From Campylobacter bilis (GTDB lineage: Bacteria; Campylobacterota; Campylobacteria; Campylobacterales; Campylobacteraceae), in the NCBI RefSeq assembly GCF_016806695.1, contig NZ_WUED01000005.1, positions 1 through 64,000 of the forward strand: a DNA stretch of 64,000 nucleotides, in the 5' to 3' direction. This document shows, in pieces, positions 1 to 8,624 of the stretch; the first letter of the stretch is position 1; each line of letters begins with the position of its first letter. The translations under genes were made by a program, and so were the position numbers. The notes beneath the pieces were generated by a model. It had not been told where the DNA came from and made no database searches. It saw only the letters and a program-made list of their open reading frames with translations.

Positions 1-320
1 AATTCTAAAGAACATGCCTTATTAATACTGCCTTATTTTTCTTCTTTAAATGTAGAACTTTCTTTAAATGAACAAAGTAAGGGTCATACTAAAGGAACCT
101 TACTGGCTTATTCTACCTTAAAAGAAAGTGGGGTATATGGTGTTTATGCAGGTTATGAAGATGCTAATATGGAATCAACTTATTTTGATGTGAAAAACCG
201 TAGCTATTATGCAGGCTTAAGATATTTTAATACCTTATTTACTACAGCTAAGCATCAAGAAGTCTATCTTAAAGCACAAAGTAAAGCAGCCTATACTAAT
301 AAAGCTAATACCATGACCAG
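1..320 (+). pseudogene. Autotransporter beta-barrel fragment
   Basis: An open frame from base 1 encodes alternating aromatic and small residues typical of an outer-membrane beta-barrel (for example GVYGVYAGYEDANMES and YYAGLRYFNTLFTTAKHQEVYLKAQ). This resembles the C-terminal translocator of type V autotransporters such as the Campylobacter Cap family. The frame loses this character near base 305-320 and stops at 346-348. From there the DNA reads as passenger-type repeats on the opposite strand. The last strands and the terminal aromatic residue of the barrel are missing, so this piece cannot work as it stands. The gene would start left of the window. The family call is inferred from sequence style. 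Confidence 0.6.
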
Positions 321-1860
321 CTGCTTGTATGGTGCCATAATTGTTTAAATTAGATATAGTAGAATTTACTTGCATTAAGATACCATGAGAATGAGAACTA
401 ATGGTTCCAGCATTATAAAAATTCTCAATCTTTGTATTATTAATAGCATAATTGTATAAAGAAAGAGCACCTAAGCGATAATCCTCTCCTATTGCATTGA
501 GTTTGCCTGTATTAATAAAGGTTTGAATATTGCCTGTAAGGCTTAAGGCATTTTTGCCCTCAAGTTCACCTGTGTTTACAAAATTACTAATGGTGCCATT
601 AGTAAGATTAAGGGCTGCAGAAGCATAAAAAGGATTACTTTCTGTTTTATTAGACTTTATAGTACCTGTGTTGATAAAGTTTTCAATGCTGCTTCCTTGT
701 ACAAAGATAGCATTGTATTTATCTGAAGTGATTTGGCCTGAGTTAAAAAAAGTTCCAATAGTAGCTTGGCTATTTAAGGATTTAACTCCTAAGCGTAAGG
801 CAGCATCACTACCTTGTATGGTGCCTTGATTGATAAAATTATCTATGGTAGAATTAAATTGTACATTAAGGCCTATGTCATGAGTGCTTTTAATGCTTCC
901 TTTATTATAAAATACAGGAACACTAGTATTGTGTAAGTATATGGCATTAAAATTAGTTGATTCTATAGTGCCTTATAGTAGGACCTTTACTACTATCACC
1001 ATAAAAGGCTAAGGCAAAGTTTTCTCCTTTGATTTTACCACTAGTATCGTTTTTAAAATCAGTTATGGTACCGCTTTGGAAATTTATAGCTGCGGTTTGT
1101 TGTATAAGACCTGTATTAGTAAAATTAGTTATGCTAGGATGATTAGAAGCATTTCCTGCATAAACTGTGATACCGTATAAGGCTGTATTGTCTCCTATTA
1201 AACCACTATTGCTAAGCTCAGATATAGAGATTTGAGTGTCTTTGGAATTGGTAGTGTTTCCTATGCTGATTGCAGTTTGGCTACCACTTGCTCCTGTTGA
1301 GATATAACCTGAGTTGTTAATAGTGCCAATAGTGACATTATCCCCATCAAAGGCAACAGTATTGCCTGAATCATAATAGATAATACCACTATTATCAAAC
1401 TTATCTACTTGTAGGGTTCCTCCATCTCTCCAAGTTGCTATGTAAGTGTTTCTGATATAGCCTTCATTGCTTACATCATGAACTATGATAGAACCTCCAG
1501 TAAAATTCCCTTGATTTTCTATATTAAAACGTCCATCAACCACACCTTGATTGAGTATTTTTTGTATGGTTAGGGTTTCAGATTGGGTAACTCTAGCGTG
1601 GATGGTTTTATTAGAAGTGTTACCTAAATAAGCGTATTTGCCTATTATGAGAGTGTTAATAGAATTATTAGTTGTAATATTAATTTTACTATTAGTATTA
1701 GAATAAGTGCCTAGTATTTGGTAATAATGGTAATTTCCAAAAGGTATGTCAATGGCATAAGGCAAACCATCTATATCAGCCATAGCACAAGAACTTAGTA
1801 AGGATAACGTGATTAGAGAAAGACCTAGTTTTTTTGATTTAGGTGAGGAAGATGAATTTT
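300..1860 (-). pseudogene. Autotransporter passenger domain, broken and lacking its barrel
   Basis: The minus strand encodes imperfect repeats of the type NFxNxGxI (FINQGTIQG, FFNSGQITS, FINTGTIKS, FVNTGELEG, FYNAGTISS), as in beta-helical passengers of Campylobacter autotransporters. The first part (about 1840 to 953) starts with a basic, Ser-rich leader and the hydrophobic stretch LGLSLITLSLLSSCAMA, a signal sequence with a possible lipobox. The second part (about 970 to 300) continues in another frame, so a small deletion or frameshift lies near 953-975. At the 3' side the passenger runs into antisense barrel sequence. No ATG, GTG or TTG start in frame was found upstream of the leader. I read this as a rearranged gene remnant, possibly phase variable. 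Confidence 0.65.
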
Positions 1861-1873
1861 TAGTTTTTAAATA

Positions 1874-1882
1874 CCCCCCCCC
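1874..1882. repeat. C9 homopolymer (G9 on coding strand)
   Basis: Nine consecutive C lie between the upstream open frame and the signal sequence of the autotransporter passenger on the minus strand. Poly-G tracts of this length are the usual contingency loci of Campylobacter. With nine G the downstream frame runs upstream into a stop with no start codon. With eight or eleven G it would join another open frame (FNKKDYSITHTISQQGFFTLL then RGG). Confidence 0.8.
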
Positions 1883-2213
1883 TGAGTAGCAAAGTAAAAA
1901 AGCCTTGCTGTGAGATTGTATGAGTTATGGAATAATCCTTTTTGTTGAAATCATTTATTAAAGTAATATGAAATACAAAAATAAATTGCTTAATAATAAA
2001 ATATATTTTTTTAAAAAAAGGTTAAAAACTAATTGTTTTAGGACTTTTTACTTAAAAGGAAGCAAAGGGAGAGTTGGGAGAGTTGGCGTGCGGATTAGCT
2101 TTGATTTTGCAAGATATTTAATATAAAATGGATGAATTCTTTAGCATCATTAGAAAGATGAGTAGAAAGAATTATTTATGTTATGTTAATAAAAGTAGAT
2201 AAGATTAAAAAAA
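1883..2213. other. Gene-free stretch between autotransporter remnant and sco gene
   Basis: No intact gene was found in these 330 bases. The left part holds the upstream reading frame of the autotransporter on the minus strand, without a usable start codon. Bases 2067-2084 contain a perfect tandem copy of the 9-mer GGGAGAGTT inside an unusually G-rich patch. Bases 2095-2178 on the minus strand encode a 27-residue tail (LSNDAKEFIHFIL and so on, then a stop), which may be the C-terminal scrap of a lost gene. Confidence 0.4.
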
Positions 2214-2756
2214 TTAGTTTAGAAAATTTTGTAATTCTTTGGTGAGTTCTTGGGGATTTAGATCATTGATGCTTTTATAGAAATGACCTTTTTCATCTAT
2301 GAGGAAAAGTTCATTGCTGTGTGCTATGGTATAAGGCATTTGGGAATTTTTAAGAGGGATTTTTTGGTATAGGACTTGGTAGTTTTTGGCTAAGTGTTTT
2401 AGGGTGGATTCATCTTTTGGGATTAGGGCGTAGGATTTGGGATAAAAATATTTTAACCATTGATTGGTATTTTTGAGATTATTATCTGCGATAGGATCTA
2501 AAGAGATGAAAAGAATATAGGCTTTGGGATTGTTTATTTGCTTTAAGATTTTGGCTATGAGGGCTAGGGTTGTAGGACATACATCAGGACAAGAAGTGTA
2601 TCCAAAATAAATGATGAGTTTTTTGCCTTTGAAATCTTTAAGGGTGGTTTGGGTTTTAAATTCAGATTTCAGATTAAAATCATAAGGATTTTGTTTAAAA
2701 TTGATAAAAAATACAAGGCTTGAAAGAGTAATGATGATTGGGATAAATTTTTTCAT
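2214..2756 (-). CDS. Sco1/SenC family copper chaperone
   Basis: A 180-residue protein with one N-terminal membrane anchor (residues 5-20) followed by a thioredoxin-like Sco domain. The copper-binding motif is visible as GYTSCPDVCPTT, with the CxxxC pair and a conserved downstream His (in AHSNE). Sco proteins deliver copper to the CuA or CuB site of cytochrome oxidases on the periplasmic side of the membrane. In C. jejuni the equivalent is Cj0911. The gene overlaps the preceding one (2753-3205) by 4 bases, ATGA style, and forms a three-gene copper-related operon with it and the PCu(A)C gene. The function is inferred from the family. Confidence 0.85.
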   Translation of the reverse strand: MKKFIPIIITLSSLVFFINFKQNPYDFNLKSEFKTQTTLKDFKGKKLIIYFGYTSCPDVCPTTLALIAKILKQINNPKAYILFISLDPIADNNLKNTNQWLKYFYPKSYALIPKDESTLKHLAKNYQVLYQKIPLKNSQMPYTIAHSNELFLIDEKGHFYKSINDLNPQELTKELQNFLN

Positions 2757-3205
2757 CTTTTTAAATCGAAGTCAAAATAAAATCCTATGGGTTTGTCATC
2801 CTGAGTGAATTCGGCTCTAAAACGCATGGTATCTAAAACACAGCTAGCTAGGACTATTTTGCTTTCATAGTCTGTTTGGTTGAGTTTGTGTAATTTTGGT
2901 GATATTTGTCCCATATACATGTTTAGTCCATAGATTTTGAGTGCTAGATTTTTATAATCTCCTAGATTTTTGATTTTTAAATCTAGGGGGCTTAAGGCTT
3001 GTAAAGGTTTAGGACCTAAAGAGACTAAGATTTCTTTACCATTAAAAATATATTTACAATCTTTGAGATTAAGATCGCATTTTAAAGGAATTGAGAGGTC
3101 ATTTTGAGTGGGATCAGATGGGGTTTTAAAGGTATAAAAATCAAAAATAAGATAAGAGATTATCATAATAAAAGCTAATATCAAGATAAAAATATTTTTT
3201 TTCAT
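2753..3205 (-). CDS. Small membrane-anchored periplasmic protein in copper operon
   Basis: A 150-residue protein with a strong N-terminal hydrophobic segment (ILILAFIMIISYLIFDFY), acting as an uncleaved signal anchor or signal peptide. The rest is soluble and has a Cys pair (CDLNLKDC) and a further Cys (ASCVLD). It matches the position of Cj0910 in C. jejuni. It lies between a PCu(A)C gene and a Sco gene, with a 2-base gap and a 4-base overlap. It is therefore probably co-transcribed and involved in copper delivery or oxidase assembly. I recognise no defined domain. The role is inferred only from the neighbours. Confidence 0.75.
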   Translation of the reverse strand: MKKNIFILILAFIMIISYLIFDFYTFKTPSDPTQNDLSIPLKCDLNLKDCKYIFNGKEILVSLGPKPLQALSPLDLKIKNLGDYKNLALKIYGLNMYMGQISPKLHKLNQTDYESKIVLASCVLDTMRFRAEFTQDDKPIGFYFDFDLKR

Positions 3206-3207
3206 TT

Positions 3208-3624
3208 TTAAAATTCTTTTGAAGGGATGTTTTTTAATTCTATGGTTTGGTGATTGCTAAATTGCAAAGTCATGTTGATTTTGGTATCTGGCGTGATGGA
3301 CTTTTTGAGTTTTAAGAGCATGATGTGATAAGAACCTGGCTTTAGATCTAAGCTTGAGTGGGCTTTGATGAGAAGATCGGGGATTTTTTGCATGAAGGTT
3401 TGATGATTTTTGTGTATGTGAGTGTGGAGTTCGCTTGCTTGGCTTATGTTGCTTTGGGCGTTTATTAGGGTGATGTTTTGGTCGCTATGATTGTAGATAG
3501 TGAAAAAAACGGCACTGTTTTGAGCGTGGGGTGGGGTTTGTCTGACAAAGGCGTTTTTTATCTCTATATTATGAGCCCAAAGATTTAAGATAAAAAGGGC
3601 ATTGAGGATTAATAATTTTTTCAT
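3208..3624 (-). CDS. PCu(A)C-type periplasmic copper chaperone
   Basis: A 138-residue exported protein with signal peptide MKKLLILNALFILNLWA. The mature part shows the His/Met copper motif of the PCu(A)C (DUF461) family: SELHTHIH, then FMQKIP, then YHIMLL. This fits the pattern of spaced His, Met and HxM ligands. Family members carry Cu(I) in the periplasm and hand it to Sco or directly to the CuA site. It is first in a tight operon with two more copper-related genes, which supports the call. The equivalent C. jejuni gene is Cj0909. Confidence 0.85.
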   Translation of the reverse strand: MKKLLILNALFILNLWAHNIEIKNAFVRQTPPHAQNSAVFFTIYNHSDQNITLINAQSNISQASELHTHIHKNHQTFMQKIPDLLIKAHSSLDLKPGSYHIMLLKLKKSITPDTKINMTLQFSNHQTIELKNIPSKEF

Positions 3625-3811
3625 ATTGTGTCCTTTTTGAATATTTTAGATTATATCAGAAAATGTTTTCTTTAGGGTATAAAAATGTAAATTTTTTGCG
3701 GCTTTGTCATGAAAGATTATGGGTATGGGGTAGGAAAGATATAGTTTTATTTTAATTTATAATTAATTTTGTAAATTAAAGATAATTAATATTTTTTAAG
3801 AAAAAACATAT

Positions 3812-3817
3812 TATAAT
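3812..3817 (+). promoter_or_regulatory. -10 box (TATAAT) for pgp2 operon
   Basis: A perfect TATAAT lies 45 bases before the TTG start at 3862. Transcription would start near 3825, after an alternative in-frame start at 3820. This supports the shorter protein. Confidence 0.6.
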
Positions 3818-3861
3818 TTTTGCCTAAAAACTTTAAAACTTTGCAATATCAAGGAAAAACA

Positions 3862-4839
3862 TTGTTAAAACGATTTGCTTTTTTATTTAGCTTTTTTTCA
3901 GCGTTTGTGTATGCTTCAGATCTTGTTAAAATTTATCTTAATGAAGGTTTGGATGCTGTAGGCGCAGCGATAGAAAAAGAATTGGTTCAAAAAGATTTTT
4001 GGCTTAGTGAGTTAGGAGATAAGAATGTTTCTTTGGGGTATTATGATCGTGATGTGGTTGTTGTGCTTACTAATAAAACAGATAAGATACTTCAAGTTTA
4101 TTCCTATAATGATGGTAAAATAACTAAGGATTTTGAACAAAAAGAAATCATAACAGGAATCATGGGCGATAAAAAAATAGAAGGGGATTTGAAAACTCCT
4201 GTGGGGTTTTATGAACTAGGACGTAAATTTAATCCTGGGGATCCTTACTATGGGCCTTTTGCCTTTGCTACTACTTATCCTAATTTGCTTGATAAAGTAC
4301 AGGGAAAAACAGGGGGTGGTATATGGATACATGGGTATCCTTTAGATGGATCTAGGCTTGATGAGCTGAAAACTAAAGGATGCATTGCCTTGCTTAATGA
4401 TAATTTGCAAAAATTCGCACAAATTGTCCATAATAGGAAAGTTTTTGCAATGACAGAGGAAAGGGATAAAATTAGAGCTACTAAAGAAGAAATAGCAGGG
4501 TTGTTAGCTGATCTTTTTGGCTGGAGGCTGGCTTGGATTCAAAGTGATATTGATGCTTATTTGAGCTTTTATGATGAAAAAGAATTTAAACGTTTTGACA
4601 AAATGAAGTTTGAGCAATTTGCCTCTATGAAAAGATCGATTTTTTCTCGTAAAGAAGAAAAGCAGATCAAATTTTCGGATATAAGTATTAGTCCTTATCC
4701 TAATTTAGAAAATGAGATTTTATATAGGATTTCATTTTATGAGGATTATTATACTAGAAATTATCAATTTAAAGGCAATAAAATTTTATATGTTAAAATT
4801 GATAGCAAAGGCAAAATGAAAATTTTAGCAGAGCAGTAG
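3862..4839 (+). CDS. pgp2: LD-carboxypeptidase Pgp2 (cell-shape peptidoglycan hydrolase)
   Basis: YkuD-fold LD-carboxypeptidase that trims tetrapeptides to tripeptides in peptidoglycan and is needed for helical shape in C. jejuni. I start it at TTG 3862: it has AAGGA 6 bases upstream and gives a clean signal peptide (LLKRFAFLFSFFSAFVYAS) and 325 residues. With this start the catalytic His of HGYPLDGS is residue 157 and the Cys of KGCIAL is residue 174, matching the C. jejuni numbering I remember. The C-terminal part (after about residue 210) resembles the NTF2-like pocket domain. An upstream TTG at 3820 would sit on the transcription start. It abuts alr. Confidence 0.9.
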   Translation: MLKRFAFLFSFFSAFVYASDLVKIYLNEGLDAVGAAIEKELVQKDFWLSELGDKNVSLGYYDRDVVVVLTNKTDKILQVYSYNDGKITKDFEQKEIITGIMGDKKIEGDLKTPVGFYELGRKFNPGDPYYGPFAFATTYPNLLDKVQGKTGGGIWIHGYPLDGSRLDELKTKGCIALLNDNLQKFAQIVHNRKVFAMTEERDKIRATKEEIAGLLADLFGWRLAWIQSDIDAYLSFYDEKEFKRFDKMKFEQFASMKRSIFSRKEEKQIKFSDISISPYPNLENEILYRISFYEDYYTRNYQFKGNKILYVKIDSKGKMKILAEQ

Positions 4840-5826
4840 ATGTCTTTAATCAGAATCAATCAAAAAGCTTATGAGTATAATCTCAAAGAAATTGCTAAAA
4901 AAACAGAGGGTTTTGAAAGAATCATTTGTGTTTTTAAGGATAATGCTTATGGGCATGGGGCTAAGCTTTTAGCACCTGTGGCTAGAGAATTGGGCATTAA
5001 TTTTATCGCGCTTAAGAATGAAAAAGAGGCTTGGGAGCTTGAAGGGATATTTGAAAATATATTGATACTTTCGCATCTTCCTCATGGGAATGAAAATGAA
5101 AGATTTATTTATGCTTTAAATGATATTTCCCAGATAAAAAATTATAAAAAAAATACCAAAATACACCTTAAAATAGACACAGGCATGCACCGCAATGGCG
5201 TGAGTGTACAAGAGCTAGAGTATGCTATGGCTTTGATTAAGAAAAATGCTTTAAAACTTGAAGGGATATTTACTCATTTTGCTAATGCAGATGAAATGGA
5301 TAGGAGCTTTTTTGTCCAAAAAGAAGGCTTTGAAAAAGCTAAAAAAATAGCTAAAAAATATTATCCTGATTTATTGACTCATTCTTATAATTCAGCTGCG
5401 TTATTTAGGGGAAAGATTCCTGAGGATGAGTACTGTAGGATAGGACTTGTTCAATTTGGTTATGGGCATAAAGATTTGAAAAAAGTATTGAGTTTGTATG
5501 CGCATAGATTGAGTCAAAGAAGGCTTGAAAAAGGACAAAGCATAGGCTATGGAGGTGTTTTTAAAGCTAAGGAAGCTTTAGAAGTGGCAAACTATGATTT
5601 AGGCTATGCAGATGGTCTTTTTCGCTATGATGGAAAAGGAAAGCTAAGGCTTGCCAATGGCAAAGAAATGCTTGGAAGGATGTCAATGGATAGCTTTTCT
5701 TGCGAAGATTGTGGTGAAGAGCTTTGTGTTTTTGAGGATGCTGATGTTTGGGCGGATTTTTTTCATACTATTAATTATGAAATTTTAGTCAAGCTTCATC
5801 CTGACATACCAAGGGTGCTTGTGTAG
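4840..5826 (+). CDS. alr: Alanine racemase
   Basis: PLP enzyme making D-alanine for peptidoglycan. The N-terminal TIM barrel carries the PLP lysine in VFKDNAYGHG (Lys33). The HLKIDTGMHRNG strand and the C-terminal beta domain with GQSIGYGG and GRMSMDS (with the conserved Met-Asp) are present. At 328 residues it is a little shorter than the usual 360-380 but equals the C. jejuni Alr length as I recall it. It starts directly after the pgp2 stop (TAG-ATG), so two cell wall genes are translationally coupled. A methyltransferase gene follows with no gap. Confidence 0.93.
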   Translation: MSLIRINQKAYEYNLKEIAKKTEGFERIICVFKDNAYGHGAKLLAPVARELGINFIALKNEKEAWELEGIFENILILSHLPHGNENERFIYALNDISQIKNYKKNTKIHLKIDTGMHRNGVSVQELEYAMALIKKNALKLEGIFTHFANADEMDRSFFVQKEGFEKAKKIAKKYYPDLLTHSYNSAALFRGKIPEDEYCRIGLVQFGYGHKDLKKVLSLYAHRLSQRRLEKGQSIGYGGVFKAKEALEVANYDLGYADGLFRYDGKGKLRLANGKEMLGRMSMDSFSCEDCGEELCVFEDADVWADFFHTINYEILVKLHPDIPRVLV

Positions 5827-6294
5827 ATGTTTCATATTGTTTTGGTGCATCCTAGAATACCCCAAAATACGGGTAGTATAGGGAGGATGTGTTTTAATGC
5901 AGGGTTTAAACTCCATATTATCAAGCCTATAGTTTTTGATATCTCGCAAAAAGCTGTTAGAAGGGCGGGGCTTGATTATTGGGATAAATTAGAGCCTATT
6001 GTCTGGGAAAATCTTGAAGCTTTTTTAGAAAAAAATATTGGGTATAAGGATCGTTTTTTCTTTGCTACGACTAAGAGTAAAAGGTCTTATTTTCAAGCAA
6101 GGTTTAAAGAAAATGATTTTTTGTTTTTTGGGAGTGAAAGCTATGGTTTGCCTATGGAATTGATGCAGTTAAATTGGCAAAATGCCATAAATATACCCAT
6201 GAAAGCTTGTGGAAGAAGTCTTAATCTAGCTACTAGTGTAGGTATTATTTCTTATGAAGCTTTAAGGCAAAATTTCTCTGATTTTAGGACCTAA
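5827..6294 (+). CDS. SPOUT-class tRNA 2'-O-methyltransferase (TrmL/YibK-like)
   Basis: A 155-residue single-domain SPOUT (SpoU) methyltransferase. Motif 1 is NTGSIGRMCFNAG near residue 15. The SAM-binding trefoil knot motifs are FGSESYGLP (about residue 100) and GRSLNLATSVGI (about 132-143). Family members methylate the wobble nucleotide 34 of tRNA-Leu. The size and lack of an N-terminal extension fit TrmL rather than the rRNA enzymes. It is coupled to alr with no intergenic space. The substrate is inferred from the family. Confidence 0.85.
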   Translation: MFHIVLVHPRIPQNTGSIGRMCFNAGFKLHIIKPIVFDISQKAVRRAGLDYWDKLEPIVWENLEAFLEKNIGYKDRFFFATTKSKRSYFQARFKENDFLFFGSESYGLPMELMQLNWQNAINIPMKACGRSLNLATSVGIISYEALRQNFSDFRT

Positions 6295-6398
6295 AGTTTC
6301 GAATTTACACAAGAAAAGAAAACAAATAAAATCATAAAGTGCTTTTTATAAATTTTTATGTTAAAGTAGAATTAATATTATTTTTTTAAGGAGTTAGG

Positions 6399-7865
6399 AT
6401 GAAATTAGATGCTTTGCTTAGCTTTGCTAATGAAATCTCTGATATCATAGCTAATGAAATTGTCCCTCGTACAGATATTATAATGGTTGTTTTGCTTATT
6501 ATTTGCGGGCTTTATTATAGTTTTTTAACTCGTTTTGTGCAATTTCGCATGCTTAGTTCTGTATTTAGAATACTTACAGAGAAAAACAAACAGCATTCTA
6601 AAGAATATATTTCGCCTTTTGAGGCTTTGATGATTTCTACTGCTTCTAGGGTAGGTATAGGAAATATCGCAGGGATTTCTTTGGCTTTGACTACAGGCGG
6701 GGCTGGGGCTTTGTTTTGGATGTGGGTGATGGCATTTTTTGGTGGGGCTTCGGCTTTTGCTGAGAGTACTTTAGCTCAAATTTATAAGTCAAAGGACGAT
6801 ACGGGAGGATTTAAAGGCGGCCCGGCGTATTATATTAAAAAAGCTTTAGGTTCGCATTTTTTTGGATCTTTTTTTGCTTTTATTCTTATCATCACTTATG
6901 CTTATGGTTTTAACGGCCTTCAAAGTCAAACTATGACTTCGTCTTTTAAAGTTTATTATGATATGTTAAATCCTGATGCTAGCGTGAGTTTTTCATCTAG
7001 TTTTTGGCCTGTGGTTATAGGCGTGATTTTAACTGCTTTTGGTTCTTGGATGTTTTTTTCTCATCATACTAAAATAGGCAAGGTGAGTTCTTTGATAGTG
7101 CCTTTTATGGCTTTGGCTTATGTTTTGCTTGCTGTGATTGCGGTTTTGATGAATTTGGATAAAATTCCTTTGGTAGTTAAGGTGATTTTAGAAAGTGCTT
7201 TTGATTTTAAGGCTATGTTTGGTGGATTTGCTGGATCGGCTTTGGTTATAGGGATTAAAAGAGGGCTTTTTTCTAATGAAGCAGGAATGGGTTCAGCGCC
7301 TAATGCTGCGGCTGCAGCTTTGACAAGTCATCCGGCCAAACAAGGTGTGATACAGGCTTTTTCGGTTTTTATAGATGTGATTATTTGTACAAGTTCGGGA
7401 TTTTTAGTGCTTTTTTCTATGGCATATTTAGGGCTTAATGAAACTAAGATAGAAGGAGGCATGCCTTTAATCCAAGAAACCATGCGTGAGTATTATGGAA
7501 GTTTTGGGATCCATTTTATCACTATTGCTATTGTTCTTTTTGCTATAACTTCTTTGATAGGGAATTATTATTATGCACAAGCTAATGTGAAATATTTGAC
7601 TAATTCTAAATTGGTAATGAATTTGTTTAGAATCACTGCGGTGGCTATGATTTTCATAGGTTCGCAAATGAATTTAAAGCTTGCTTGGAATTTGGCTGAT
7701 TTGACTATGGCTTTCATGGCTATAACTAATATTGTGTCTTTATTGCTTTTAGGCGGTATTGTTAATAAGGTTTTAAAAGATTTTAATATACAGCAAAAAG
7801 CGGGCTTAGATCCTAAGTTTAATGCTAGTAAATTAGGGATTAAAAATGCTGAATGTTGGGATTAA
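6399..7865 (+). CDS. Sodium/alanine (glycine) symporter, AGCS family
   Basis: A 488-residue membrane protein with about 10-11 hydrophobic helices. The AGCS signatures are SRVGIGNIAGISLALTTGG (residues about 85-103), KGGPAYYIKKALG, and RGLFSNEAGMGSAPNAAA. These proteins import alanine or glycine with sodium. Translation is supported by a strong AAGGAG upstream. It follows the methyltransferase gene after a 104-base gap that contains a weak TAGAAT -10 box near 6370, so it probably has its own promoter. It converges on the ABC transporter operon. Confidence 0.88.
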   Translation: MKLDALLSFANEISDIIANEIVPRTDIIMVVLLIICGLYYSFLTRFVQFRMLSSVFRILTEKNKQHSKEYISPFEALMISTASRVGIGNIAGISLALTTGGAGALFWMWVMAFFGGASAFAESTLAQIYKSKDDTGGFKGGPAYYIKKALGSHFFGSFFAFILIITYAYGFNGLQSQTMTSSFKVYYDMLNPDASVSFSSSFWPVVIGVILTAFGSWMFFSHHTKIGKVSSLIVPFMALAYVLLAVIAVLMNLDKIPLVVKVILESAFDFKAMFGGFAGSALVIGIKRGLFSNEAGMGSAPNAAAAALTSHPAKQGVIQAFSVFIDVIICTSSGFLVLFSMAYLGLNETKIEGGMPLIQETMREYYGSFGIHFITIAIVLFAITSLIGNYYYAQANVKYLTNSKLVMNLFRITAVAMIFIGSQMNLKLAWNLADLTMAFMAITNIVSLLLLGGIVNKVLKDFNIQQKAGLDPKFNASKLGIKNAECWD

Positions 7866-7874
7866 AAGATTATA

Positions 7875-7895
7875 AAGTTTCATGGATTTATGAAA
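7875..7895. terminator. Weak AT-rich hairpin between convergent genes
   Basis: TTTCAT and ATGAAA form a short stem with a six-base loop in the 30-base space between the AGCS gene and the ABC transporter ATPase gene. The stem is very AT-rich, so terminator function is only possible. Confidence 0.25.
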
Positions 7896-8624
7896 TTAAT
7901 GATTTAAAACTTTATTTAAAAATTCTTTTAATCTTTCATTGCTAGGATTTTCAAACACTTCTTTGGGTTTGGCATCGACAGCTATATTGGCCTTATCCAT
8001 GAAAAATATGCGATTAGCAACATTTCTTGCAAAGCCCATTTCATGAGTAACTACAAGCATAGTAAGGCCTTCTTTTGCAAGATCTTTCATGATGCTTAAA
8101 ACTTCGCCTATCATTTCAGGATCAAGGGCTGAAGTGGGCTCATCAAACAAAATCACATCAGGATTCATCATCAAGCTTCTTGCGATGGCAATGCGCTGTT
8201 TTTGTCCGCCTGAAAGCTTGTGTGGCATTATGTTTTCTTTATCGGCTAAGCCTATTTTATTAAGAAGTATTTTTGCTTTTTTTACGGCTTGATTTTGAGT
8301 TAAAATGCCTGTTTTAACAGGTGCTAGGCATAAATTTTCCATGACATTTTTGTTGGCAAAGAGATTAAAGTGTTGAAATACCATGCTGAGTTTTTGTCTG
8401 ATGATATTGATATTGGTTTGTTTATCAAGTATGTTTTGTTTGTTGATTAAAATCTCGCCACTATCGGCTAATTCTAAGCGATTTATGCAACGTAAAAAAG
8501 TGCTTTTTCCACCCCCGCTTGGGCCTATGATGGCTATGACATCACCTTTTGAAATTGTAGTATTGATATTGTTTAATACTGTTAAAGAACCGTATTTTTT
8601 GTTTAAATTTCTAATTTCAATCAT
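7896..8624 (-). CDS. Polar amino acid ABC transporter ATP-binding protein (GlnQ-like)
   Basis: A 242-residue ABC ATPase with all motifs: Walker [10 protein letters not shown] (about residue 34), signature LSGGQKQR, Walker [15 protein letters not shown] and the switch His in VVTHEMGFA. The pattern is that of the polar amino acid (GlnQ/PAAT) subfamily. Its start overlaps the 3' end of the permease gene by 8 bases, so the two are made together. No substrate-binding protein gene is adjacent in this window, so the amino acid transported is not known from context. It corresponds to Cj0902 (glnQ) of C. jejuni. Confidence 0.88.
   Translation of the reverse strand: MIEIRNLNKKYGSLTVLNNINTTISKGDVIAIIGPSGGGKSTFLRCINRLELADSGEILINKQNILDKQTNINIIRQKLSMVFQHFNLFANKNVMENLCLAPVKTGILTQNQAVKKAKILLNKIGLADKENIMPHKLSGGQKQRIAIARSLMMNPDVILFDEPTSALDPEMIGEVLSIMKDLAKEGLTMLVVTHEMGFARNVANRIFFMDKANIAVDAKPKEVFENPSNERLKEFLNKVLNH

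Noticed and set aside
2067-2084. Tandem GGGAGAGTT as a phase-variation repeat
   Set aside because: Only two copies and no gene around them; too little to call a contingency locus.
3820-3861. Longer N-terminus for Pgp2
   Set aside because: It would start at or before the transcription start set by TATAAT at 3812 and would push the signal peptide inside. The TTG at 3862 gives catalytic residues 157 and 174 as in C. jejuni.
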